A stretch of 17,523 bases of DNA from Thiomargarita sp. (GTDB taxonomy: Bacteria > Pseudomonadota > Gammaproteobacteria > Beggiatoales > Beggiatoaceae), in assembly GCA_030635005.1 (NCBI GenBank), contig DAOVZS010000023.1, positions 1-17,523 of the forward strand, read 5' to 3'. Under the pieces are notes generated by a model. That model worked only from the letters and a program-made list of their open reading frames with translations. It was not told the origin of the DNA and made no database searches. Below are positions 1 through 6,564 of this stretch, one piece after another (the first letter of the stretch is position 1; each line of letters opens with the position of its first letter). The position numbers were made by a program, and so were the translations under genes.

Positions 1-2009
1 ACATGGACATGTATATCATATTTTTTATAAAAATCTATTTCTATCCCTAAACTGTTTGAACGTGATCTAACCACGCTCATAGCAGCCTGAACAGATTCTT
101 GCATAACTTTACCTAATTGTCCAGTAGAAGACAATGTTCCTTTTCCTAACATCGTTGCCGCTTCAATAGTCAGCAAATCACCGCCCACTTCTGTCCATGC
201 TAAGCCAACTACTTGACCAATACGATCTAAATTCTCAGCACGTCCATATCGAAAACGCTGTACACCTAAATATTTTTCTGTATTATCTGAAAATACAGTC
301 ACAGCATCTTTGATCTGTTCCCCTTTGATCAAAATTTCTTTAACAACTTTGCGACAAATTTTAGCAATTTCACGTTCTAAATTACGTACACCTGCTTCAC
401 GTGTATAAAATCGAATAATATCAGAAAGTGCACTGTCCTTAATAATGATCTCATTATTTTCAAGACCATTATTTTTAATTTGTTTTTCAATCAGATAATT
501 TTTAGCAATATTAAGCTTTTCTTCTTCAGTATATCCTGTGAGTCGAATCACTTCCATGCGATCTAAGAGGGCGGGGGGAATGTTTAAACTATTCGCCGTT
601 GCCACAAACATCACTTCTGATAGATCGTAATCTACTTCCATGTAATGATCATTAAAACTATTATTTTGTTCTGTGTCAAGTACTTCTAATAAGGCAGATG
701 AGGGATCACCCCGAAAATCCGTTGACATTTTATCTATTTCATCTAATAAAAATAACGGATTACGAACCCCTACCTTAGACATATTGTAAATGATTTTACC
801 CGGAAGTGCACCTAAATAGGTACGACGATGTCCTCGAATTTCAGCTTCATCACGTACTCCCCCCAAAGACATGCGTACAAATTGACGATTAGTCGCATGT
901 GCAATAGATTTACCTAAAGATGTTTTGCCAACACCGGGAGGGCCTACTAAACAAAGGATAGGTGCATTCATTTTTTTGACACGCAATTGTACCGCAAGAT
1001 ATTCTAGAATGCGTTCTTTAACCTTTTCTAAACCATAATGATCACGTTCTAATATTTTTTCGGCTTTTGTAATATTGCGACAAATCCTGCTACGTTTTTT
1101 CCAAGGTACACCCAGCATGACATCCATGTAATTGCGAACTACATTCGCTTCAGCGGACATAGGTTGCATCATTTTAAGTTTTTTAAATTCTGAGTTTACT
1201 TTTTCCTTTACCTCTTTAGGCATACCTGCTGTTTCAATTTTTTCAGCGAGCACATCTAAATTATTAGGAGAATCGTCAACTTCTCCTAATTCTTTTTGAA
1301 TCGCCTTCATTTTTTCATTAAGATAATATTCACGTTGACTTTTATCCATCTGAGCTTTGACTCGTTTACCTAAGCTTTTTTCGATTTGTAGTGTATCAAT
1401 TTCACTATCCATCAATGAAATCAGATGTTTTAAACGTTTCTCTACGTTTATTATCTCAAGTACTTTTTGTTTTTCTATTTTTTTTATCGCCATCTGAGCA
1501 GCGATCGTGTCTGCTAATCGACTTGCATCATCAATACTTGATAAGGTATTAAGAATTTCAGGTAATATTTTTTTGTTCAGTTTCAAATATTGTGCAAACC
1601 GTTTTTTAATTACCTGCGATAATATTTTTATTTCTTGAAGATCACCGATACTAGGTGTTAATAATGCAACTGTCGCAACCAAATCGTTTTGTACAGGTTT
1701 GAATTGAATAATTTTTGCACGTTTTTCGCCTTCAACTAATATTTTTATTGTACCATCTGGTAATTTGAGTAGTTGTAAAATGCTAGAAATTGTGCCAACT
1801 GTATAAACATCATCAGGCCCTGGATCATTTTTAGCGGCATCCTTTTGTGCCACTAACATAAGATGTTTATAAGGATCACGCATCGCCTCTTCTAAGGCAA
1901 ACATTGAGTCTTCGCGTCCCACAAACAAGGGTATCACCATGTTGGGATAGACAACCACATCTCTTAAAGGGAGTACAGGTAATGTTTTTTCTATTACACC
2001 AGAGGACAT
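1..2009 (-). CDS. lon: Lon ATP-dependent protease (partial, C-terminus beyond the left edge)
   Basis: Lon is a cytoplasmic AAA+ serine protease that unfolds and degrades damaged and short-lived regulatory proteins. I read 669 codons from ATG at 2009 to the left edge. The N-terminal substrate-binding domain begins MSSGVIEKTLPVLPLRDVVV and is followed by a helical linker and the AAA+ module, with Walker A GPPGVGKT, the GGVRDEAEIRGHRRTY segment and Walker B LFLLDEIDKM, all nearly as in E. coli Lon. The proteolytic domain starts, but the window ends at DIHVH, roughly a dozen residues before the catalytic serine, so the Ser-Lys dyad cannot be checked. The 20 nt after the clpX stop carry no Shine-Dalgarno sequence; they consist of TAACTGA-like heptamers ending 1 nt before the ATG. 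Last gene of a tig-clpP-clpX-lon series. Confidence 0.96.
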   Translation of the reverse strand, partial: MSSGVIEKTLPVLPLRDVVVYPNMVIPLFVGREDSMFALEEAMRDPYKHLMLVAQKDAAKNDPGPDDVYTVGTISSILQLLKLPDGTIKILVEGEKRAKIIQFKPVQNDLVATVALLTPSIGDLQEIKILSQVIKKRFAQYLKLNKKILPEILNTLSSIDDASRLADTIAAQMAIKKIEKQKVLEIINVEKRLKHLISLMDSEIDTLQIEKSLGKRVKAQMDKSQREYYLNEKMKAIQKELGEVDDSPNNLDVLAEKIETAGMPKEVKEKVNSEFKKLKMMQPMSAEANVVRNYMDVMLGVPWKKRSRICRNITKAEKILERDHYGLEKVKERILEYLAVQLRVKKMNAPILCLVGPPGVGKTSLGKSIAHATNRQFVRMSLGGVRDEAEIRGHRRTYLGALPGKIIYNMSKVGVRNPLFLLDEIDKMSTDFRGDPSSALLEVLDTEQNNSFNDHYMEVDYDLSEVMFVATANSLNIPPALLDRMEVIRLTGYTEEEKLNIAKNYLIEKQIKNNGLENNEIIIKDSALSDIIRFYTREAGVRNLEREIAKICRKVVKEILIKGEQIKDAVTVFSDNTEKYLGVQRFRYGRAENLDRIGQVVGLAWTEVGGDLLTIEAATMLGKGTLSSTGQLGKVMQESVQAAMSVVRSRSNSLGIEIDFYKKYDIHVH

Positions 2010-2032
2010 ATCAGTTATCAATTATCAGGTTA
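2010..2032 (-). repeat. TAACTGA-type heptamer repeats abutting the lon start codon
   Basis: Read on the minus strand, this stretch contains an 8-mer TAACCTGA (2032-2025) whose first three bases are the clpX stop codon, then TAATTGA (2024-2018), then a perfect TAACTGA (2017-2011), one T, and the lon ATG. It fills the whole clpX-lon spacer and takes the place of a ribosome binding site. TAACTGA direct repeats just upstream of start codons are known from Beggiatoaceae genomes, where they were proposed as binding sites for a post-transcriptional regulator. Here only one unit is exact, so the lon array is a degenerate member, recognised partly because a better one lies at 6528-6562. Confidence 0.7.
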
Positions 2033-3283
2033 TAAATCATTGTTAGATATCATCAATGGCTGAGCATTGCCTGTAATAACGGCCTCTTCAACAATTACCT
2101 TGGCAATATTTTTCATAGAAGGCAATTCATACATGCTATCTAATAATACTTTTTCTAAAATAGAACGTAATCCACGTGCCCCTGTTTTTCTATCCATGGC
2201 TTTATGTGCGATGGCTCGTAAGGAATCTGTTTGAAACTCAAGTATTGTATTTTCCATTTCAAACAAACGAGAATATTGTTTTGTTAAGGCATTTTTTGGT
2301 TCTGTGAGTATTTGTACAAGTTGATCTTCATCTAATTCTTCAAGTGTAGCGGCAACAGGTAAACGTCCCACAATTTCTGGAATTAAACCGTATTTAATAA
2401 GATCTTCTGGCTCCAGTGCACTCAGTAGTTGATTAAAGTTTCGTTTATCTTCTTTGATAGAAACTTCTGCAGAAAAACCTATGCTGCTTTCTTCTGTACG
2501 AGCCTGAATAACTTTTTCTAAACCCGAAAAAGCTCCCCCACAAATAAACAAAACATTGGTAGTATCAACTGCAATAAATTCTTTATTAGGATGTTTTTTG
2601 TTGCCTTGTGGTGGAACTGAGGCAACGGTGCCTTCAATTAATTTCAATAAGGCTTGTTGTACCCCTTCTCCAGAAACATCTCTGGTGATTGATGGATTAT
2701 CAGATTTCCGCGTGATCTTATCAATTTCATCAATATAAATAATGCCTGTTTCCGCTTTTTTGACATCATTATCACACTTGTGTAGCAATTTTTGTATCAC
2801 ATGTTCAACATCTTCACCGACATAACCTGCTTCTGTGAGCGTTGTGGCATCTGCCATTACAAACGGGACATCTAAAAATCTGGCGAGTGTTTCAGCTAAC
2901 AATGTTTTGCCTGACCCTGTGGGTCCAATTAATAAAACATTGCTTTTTGAAATTTCAACATCATTTGTTAGGTTACTTTTTAAACGTTTATAATGATTAT
3001 ATACCGCTACGGAAAGCACTTTTTTGGCGTAATCTTGCCCGATGACATATTGATTTAAATGTGCGTTAATTTCATATGGGGTTGGCAAGCGATGTGCATC
3101 AGGTTCGACATTGTTAGGGCTATCCTCTTGTGCGAGTTTATGACATTCTGTTACACATTGATCACAAATATGGACTGATGCCCCTACAATCAGTTTTTGT
3201 ACGTCATCTTGGCTTTTTCCACAAAAGGAACAATGAGGTAACTGTTTTTTCTTGTCTAAATCGCCGTTCCGCTTGTCAGCCAT
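2030..3283 (-). CDS. clpX: ClpX, ATP-dependent unfoldase of the ClpXP protease
   Basis: ClpX is the hexameric AAA+ ring that recognises tagged substrates, unfolds them and threads them into ClpP. Seen in the 417 residues: an N-terminal C4 zinc-binding domain (C18, C21, C40, C43), Walker A GPTGSGKT (120-127), pore loop GYVGEDV (153-159), Walker B IIYIDEIDK (181-189), the ClpP-docking IGF loop (268-270), arginine-finger region with R307, and sensor II GARGLRS (368-374). Length is normal (E. coli about 424). A clear Shine-Dalgarno AAGGAG precedes the ATG, unlike its neighbours lon and clpP. It lies 25 nt after clpP, and its stop codon falls inside the repeat array in front of lon, so ribosomes terminate there. 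Confidence 0.98.
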   Translation of the reverse strand: MADKRNGDLDKKKQLPHCSFCGKSQDDVQKLIVGASVHICDQCVTECHKLAQEDSPNNVEPDAHRLPTPYEINAHLNQYVIGQDYAKKVLSVAVYNHYKRLKSNLTNDVEISKSNVLLIGPTGSGKTLLAETLARFLDVPFVMADATTLTEAGYVGEDVEHVIQKLLHKCDNDVKKAETGIIYIDEIDKITRKSDNPSITRDVSGEGVQQALLKLIEGTVASVPPQGNKKHPNKEFIAVDTTNVLFICGGAFSGLEKVIQARTEESSIGFSAEVSIKEDKRNFNQLLSALEPEDLIKYGLIPEIVGRLPVAATLEELDEDQLVQILTEPKNALTKQYSRLFEMENTILEFQTDSLRAIAHKAMDRKTGARGLRSILEKVLLDSMYELPSMKNIAKVIVEEAVITGNAQPLMISNNDL

Positions 3284-3308
3284 AGCAAATCTCCTTTATT
3301 ATAATGCG

Positions 3309-3938
3309 TTATTTGGGCTTTGCTAAAGCTTCTCGTGTGGACAATATAGCATCAATCATACCATATTTCAGCGCCATATCTGCCCCCATAAAATTATCCC
3401 GTTCAGTATCCTTTTGGATATTTTCTAAAGATTGTCCTGTATGTTTTGCTAATATCTCATTTAAACGTTCACGTACTTTTAAAATTTCACGTGCATGAAT
3501 ATCAATATCTGTGGCTTGACCTTGAAATCCGCCTAAGGGTTGATGAATCATCATACGCGAATGAGGTAGAGAATAACGTTTTTTCTGTGCACCCCCTGTT
3601 AAAAGTAAAGCTCCCATGCTCGCGGCTTGTCCCACACATAAGGTACTAATATCAGGTTTTATAAATTGCATCGTATCATAAATAGCCAGTCCTGCACTTA
3701 CAGAACCCCCAGGAGAATTAATATATAAATGGATATCTTTTTCTGGATTTTCGGATTCTAAAAAAAGTAATTGGGCAATAATAAGATTAGCCATGTGATC
3801 TTCTACTTGACCTACTAAAAAAATAACCCGTTCTTTAAGTAGTCTAGAATAAATATCATAGGATCTTTCACCACGTGCTGTTTGTTCGACGACAATGGGT
3901 ACAAGACCACCACTCGCTACAATATCAGATGTATTCAT
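3309..3938 (-). CDS. clpP: ClpP, serine peptidase subunit of ClpXP
   Basis: ClpP forms the tetradecameric proteolytic barrel fed by ClpX. The 209-residue sequence carries the complete catalytic triad: S107 in GQAASMGA, H132 in MIHQP and D181 in ERDNF, plus the YINSPGGSV oxyanion-region motif (72-80). Length fits the family (E. coli 207). Start ATG at 3938 gives an N-terminus with the family-typical LVPIVVEQTARGERSYDIYSRLL register. The 17-nt spacer after tig is only A and T and has no Shine-Dalgarno sequence, so translation may be coupled to tig or rely on an unstructured leader. Order tig-clpP-clpX-lon is the common gammaproteobacterial arrangement. Confidence 0.98.
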   Translation of the reverse strand: MNTSDIVASGGLVPIVVEQTARGERSYDIYSRLLKERVIFLVGQVEDHMANLIIAQLLFLESENPEKDIHLYINSPGGSVSAGLAIYDTMQFIKPDISTLCVGQAASMGALLLTGGAQKKRYSLPHSRMMIHQPLGGFQGQATDIDIHAREILKVRERLNEILAKHTGQSLENIQKDTERDNFMGADMALKYGMIDAILSTREALAKPK

Positions 3939-3955
3939 TATTTTTTAAATTATTT

Positions 3956-5245
3956 TTATGTTGTGACAGCAGTATAAAAGTCGGTATGTTTTTCAGTAAT
4001 ATTCGCCCTTTGTAATAACCAATTCACAAGTTCGTCTTCAATGACACTTGTTTCTATGTCTTTTAAACGTTTTTGATCAGTATAATATTCTTGTATCACT
4101 GCCTCAGAATTTTCATAAGCATGTGCAATATTAGCAACCATCTGATAAATTTTTTGAGGGGTGGCTTTAATATTATGCTTTCCAATCACTTCTCCTGCTA
4201 ACAACCCAATTTTAATCAACCGTTCTGCTGTATCTTGTATATTTTTGGTATCTACAGCTTGTATATATTTGTCTTGGGATGTCTTTTTTAAAAGACGTTC
4301 TGTTTCTGCTTTCATTAAAGAAACTGGGATCTCTGTAATGGGATTTTCTTGTAATAAAGCATTCAGAATTTGTTGTTTTATTGTTTTATTATTCACATAT
4401 TGCAATTCACGTTCCATATTTTTACGTGCTTCAATACGTAAAGTTTCCATACGTCCATCTGTCACTCCAAAAGACCTAATAAAATCTTCATTCATTTCTG
4501 GTAGTTGTGCCGTTTCAATTTTTGACACATGCACCATAAAATGTACAGTCTGACCTGCTATTTCTAAATTGTGATGCTCTTTAGAAAATGTGATATCAAA
4601 TTCACGATTTTCTTCTATCCCCATACCGAGTAGTTTTTCTTCAAATTCAGGAAAAATAAAATCATTTTCTCCTAAAATGACAGGGATTTTTTTTAAATTG
4701 TTATTTTTGAATGGGTTGCCGTTTATGGTTCCGACAATATTAACAATAAGGCGATTACCATTAATCGATTGATGTTCACTATTATGCCATGTTTGACGTT
4801 GTTTACGTAAACGTTCTAACAACGCATCAACATCAGTATCGGTGATATTAACAACAATTTTTTCAACATTTAAGCCATCTGTATGCAACGTGCTTATTTG
4901 TGGGTAAATCTCAAAAGTAGCTGTATAGGACAATCCTTGCTTAAAATCTTTAAGATCAGTTTTGAGATCAAAAACAGCATTACTAATAGGACGTAGTTTC
5001 TCCTGATTCAACGCCTCGGTAAAACTAGTTTGTATGAGTTCTTGTTGAACTTCTTGGCATACTTTCAGACCATATCTTTCTTCAATGACACGTTTGGGAA
5101 TTTTTCCCTGTCGAAAACCGTTAAGTTTAGAATCACGTGCTAAAGAGTTGAGACGTTCTTGGATTTTTGGTTGGATACTTTCTTTGGGTATCCCAATGGT
5201 CAGACAACGTTCGAGACCAGTCGTTGTTTTTACGGACACTTGCAT
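3956..5245 (-). CDS. tig: Trigger factor, ribosome-associated chaperone and peptidyl-prolyl isomerase
   Basis: Trigger factor binds ribosomal protein L23 at the exit tunnel and shields nascent chains. The 429-residue protein has the family's three parts: an N-terminal ribosome-binding domain with the signature loop GFRQGKIP (43-50; GFRKGKVP in E. coli, so the middle Lys is Gln here), a FKBP-like isomerase domain at about 150-240, and a C-terminal helical arm domain. Sequence outside the signature is well diverged from E. coli but length (432) and domain order match. A weak AGG lies about 9 nt before the ATG. First protein gene of the tig-clpP-clpX-lon series; tRNA-Leu ends about 35 nt upstream on the same strand. 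Confidence 0.95.
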   Translation of the reverse strand: MQVSVKTTTGLERCLTIGIPKESIQPKIQERLNSLARDSKLNGFRQGKIPKRVIEERYGLKVCQEVQQELIQTSFTEALNQEKLRPISNAVFDLKTDLKDFKQGLSYTATFEIYPQISTLHTDGLNVEKIVVNITDTDVDALLERLRKQRQTWHNSEHQSINGNRLIVNIVGTINGNPFKNNNLKKIPVILGENDFIFPEFEEKLLGMGIEENREFDITFSKEHHNLEIAGQTVHFMVHVSKIETAQLPEMNEDFIRSFGVTDGRMETLRIEARKNMERELQYVNNKTIKQQILNALLQENPITEIPVSLMKAETERLLKKTSQDKYIQAVDTKNIQDTAERLIKIGLLAGEVIGKHNIKATPQKIYQMVANIAHAYENSEAVIQEYYTDQKRLKDIETSVIEDELVNWLLQRANITEKHTDFYTAVTT

Positions 5246-5280
5246 GTCTTAAACCTATTGTTTATTAATATTTATTAAGA

Positions 5281-5367
<87 letters not shown>

Positions 5368-5398
5368 TTACGAGCATTTATCACAAGGGTGATTTAAA

Positions 5399-5471
5399 TG
5401 GGCCGTGTAGGGATTGAACCTACGACATACTGATTAAGAGTCAGTCGCTCTACCAACTGAGCTAACGGCCC
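5399..5471 (-). tRNA. tRNA-Lys (anticodon CUU)
   Basis: A 73-nt cloverleaf: acceptor GGGCCGT with ACGGCCC, D arm GCTCAGTTGGTAGAGC, anticodon stem ACTGA/TCAGT with loop CTCTTAA giving anticodon CTT, and T arm GTAGG-TTCAATC-CCTAC. The discriminator is A at 5399, and the next bases are TTT, so the CCA tail is not encoded and must be added after transcription. It precedes tRNA-Leu by 31 nt on the same strand, so the two are probably one transcript. Confidence 0.95.
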
Positions 5472-5502
5472 CATAATTTTTAATGAGTTGACTAATACTA
5501 CC

Positions 5503-5530
5503 AAAAAAGAAGCCCTTGTTGCAAGGGTTT
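5503..5530 (-). terminator. Intrinsic terminator after the coaD-ferredoxin unit
   Basis: Read on the minus strand, AACCCTTG and CAAGGGCTT form a stem (CCCTTG/CAAGGG core, extended by a G-T and A-T pairs) around a 3-nt loop, followed within three bases by a run of six T. It lies about 97 nt after the ferredoxin stop codon and upstream of the tRNAs, so it would separate the two transcription units. Confidence 0.75.
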
Positions 5531-5626
5531 CAGCTGTACATCGTGATAAATAATCACTAAACAGTTTTGGTGTATTTATTAAGCTTTTGTTTTTAAAGAC
5601 TTTGTTATCAAGAATATTGTTAAAAT

Positions 5627-5869
5627 TTATTTTAACTTTTCATACTTTTCCATCAATTCTTCTTGACTTTCTTCATTATTCGGGTCCTTAGGGATACAAT
5701 CCACTGGACAAACTTCTACACATTGCGACGTATCATAATGTCCCACACATTCTGTGCATAGTTCGGGCTTAATCACATAAATATCATCGCCTTGAGTAAT
5801 CGCATCATTAGGGCATTCGGGTTCGCATACATCGCAGTTAATGCATTCATCAGTAATGTAAAGTGCCAT
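5627..5869 (-). CDS. fdx: Alvin-type 2[4Fe-4S] ferredoxin (YfhL family)
   Basis: A small soluble electron carrier with two [4Fe-4S] clusters. The 80 residues show C9-x2-C12-x2-C15-x3-C19-P and C38-x2-C41, then a longer insert (VGHYDTSQ) before C50-x3-C54-P. This insert and the acidic C-terminal tail define the Allochromatium vinosum/YfhL type, which has very low-potential clusters; an additional C58 in CPVDC is also typical of the group. From memory the sequence is strikingly close to the A. vinosum protein, which fits a sulfur-oxidising gammaproteobacterium. An AGGA lies about 10 nt before the ATG. It follows coaD by 57 nt on the same strand, an arrangement also found in pseudomonads. Its redox partner here is not known; the rnfC gene in this window is a conceivable but unproven one. 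Confidence 0.93.
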   Translation of the reverse strand: MALYITDECINCDVCEPECPNDAITQGDDIYVIKPELCTECVGHYDTSQCVEVCPVDCIPKDPNNEESQEELMEKYEKLK

Positions 5870-5926
5870 AACATGTATTCCTAACTAAAAAAAAGTTATA
5901 AATGTAAAAAAGGAAGTTTAGCATAT

Positions 5927-6397
5927 TTATTTTAAAAGTGCAGCACATACAATCGGTGCCACAAACTTATTGACAGGTCCCCCTAGTTTGGCTATTTCTC
6001 GGACTAATGAGGATGAAATATAAGTATATTCAGTTGCTGGCGTAAGAAATAGGGTTTCAATATCAGGGATTAAGGTACGATTCATCCCAGCCAGTTGAAA
6101 TTCATATTCAAAATCTGACACAGCACGCAATCCACGTACAATCACTTGTATCCCACATTTTTTTGCAAATTCAATTAACAAGCCATCAAAGCCACACCCC
6201 GTCACATTAGGAATATCTGCTAATACTATTGTAGCCAGTTCCACGCGTTTTTCTAAGGGAAATTCAGGTACTTTTGAGGGATTAGCTGCGATTCCCACTG
6301 TGACATGTTCAAACAATTTTGAAGCACGTTTGATAATATCAGTATGTCCATTGGTAATAGGATCAAATGTGCCTGGATAAATAGCTTTTATTTTCAT
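5927..6397 (-). CDS. coaD: Phosphopantetheine adenylyltransferase
   Basis: Catalyses the penultimate step of coenzyme A synthesis, 4'-phosphopantetheine + ATP to dephospho-CoA + pyrophosphate, in the cytoplasm. The 156-residue sequence has the nucleotidyltransferase T10-x-x-x-x-x-x-x-H18 motif (YPGTFDPITNGH), the substrate-binding RGLRAVSDFEYE (88-99) and the C-terminal ISSS motif (127-130). Length is within a few residues of E. coli CoaD (159). No Shine-Dalgarno sequence is evident before the ATG at 6397; the start is fixed by the conserved N-terminus. It is transcribed away from the GTPase gene at 6565 and is followed by the ferredoxin gene. Confidence 0.97.
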   Translation of the reverse strand: MKIKAIYPGTFDPITNGHTDIIKRASKLFEHVTVGIAANPSKVPEFPLEKRVELATIVLADIPNVTGCGFDGLLIEFAKKCGIQVIVRGLRAVSDFEYEFQLAGMNRTLIPDIETLFLTPATEYTYISSSLVREIAKLGGPVNKFVAPIVCAALLK

Positions 6398-6527
6398 GTA
6401 TGAAAATAAATGTCATAATAACACAACTCTTTAAAAGTGATTTTTTTATTTTTTATTTTTTTTATCATATATTTTATATATAATATAAATATTAAATATA
6501 AATATACATTTATTTATTATTTCTTGA
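6398..6527. other. AT-rich divergent intergenic region
   Basis: The gap between coaD (minus) and the GTPase gene (plus) must hold promoters for both. It is extremely AT-rich, with long T runs at 6438-6464 followed by TATA-like stretches at about 6465-6510. I cannot pick out a confident -35/-10 pair among so many A/T hexamers. The right end passes into the TAACTGA repeat array. Confidence 0.5.
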
Positions 6528-6562
6528 TAACTGATAACTGATAACTGATAACTAATAACTAA
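6526..6562 (+). repeat. TAACTGA direct-repeat array abutting a start codon
   Basis: Five heptamers in perfect tandem: three exact TAACTGA (6528-6534, 6535-6541, 6542-6548) and two TAACTAA (6549-6555, 6556-6562), preceded by a partial unit GA (6526-6527) and followed by TC and the ATG of the GTPase gene. No Shine-Dalgarno sequence is present, so the array occupies the ribosome-binding region. Because seven is not a multiple of three and each unit holds TAA and TGA, the array has stops in all forward frames and cannot be coding. TAACTGA repeats with this placement are known in marine Beggiatoaceae and some cyanobacteria, where a post-transcriptional regulator (ribosomal S1, Csp or Csr type) was suggested. 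Confidence 0.9.
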
Positions 6563-6564
6563 TC

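Noticed and set aside
4161..4553. 130-codon open frame on the plus strand
   Set aside because: It lies fully antisense to tig, has no ribosome binding site, and its product has no recognisable motif; a shadow of the real gene.
6526..6562. CRISPR or minisatellite reading of the tandem heptamers
   Set aside because: Units are 7 nt without spacers and adjoin a start codon, which fits the known TAACTGA element and not a CRISPR array.
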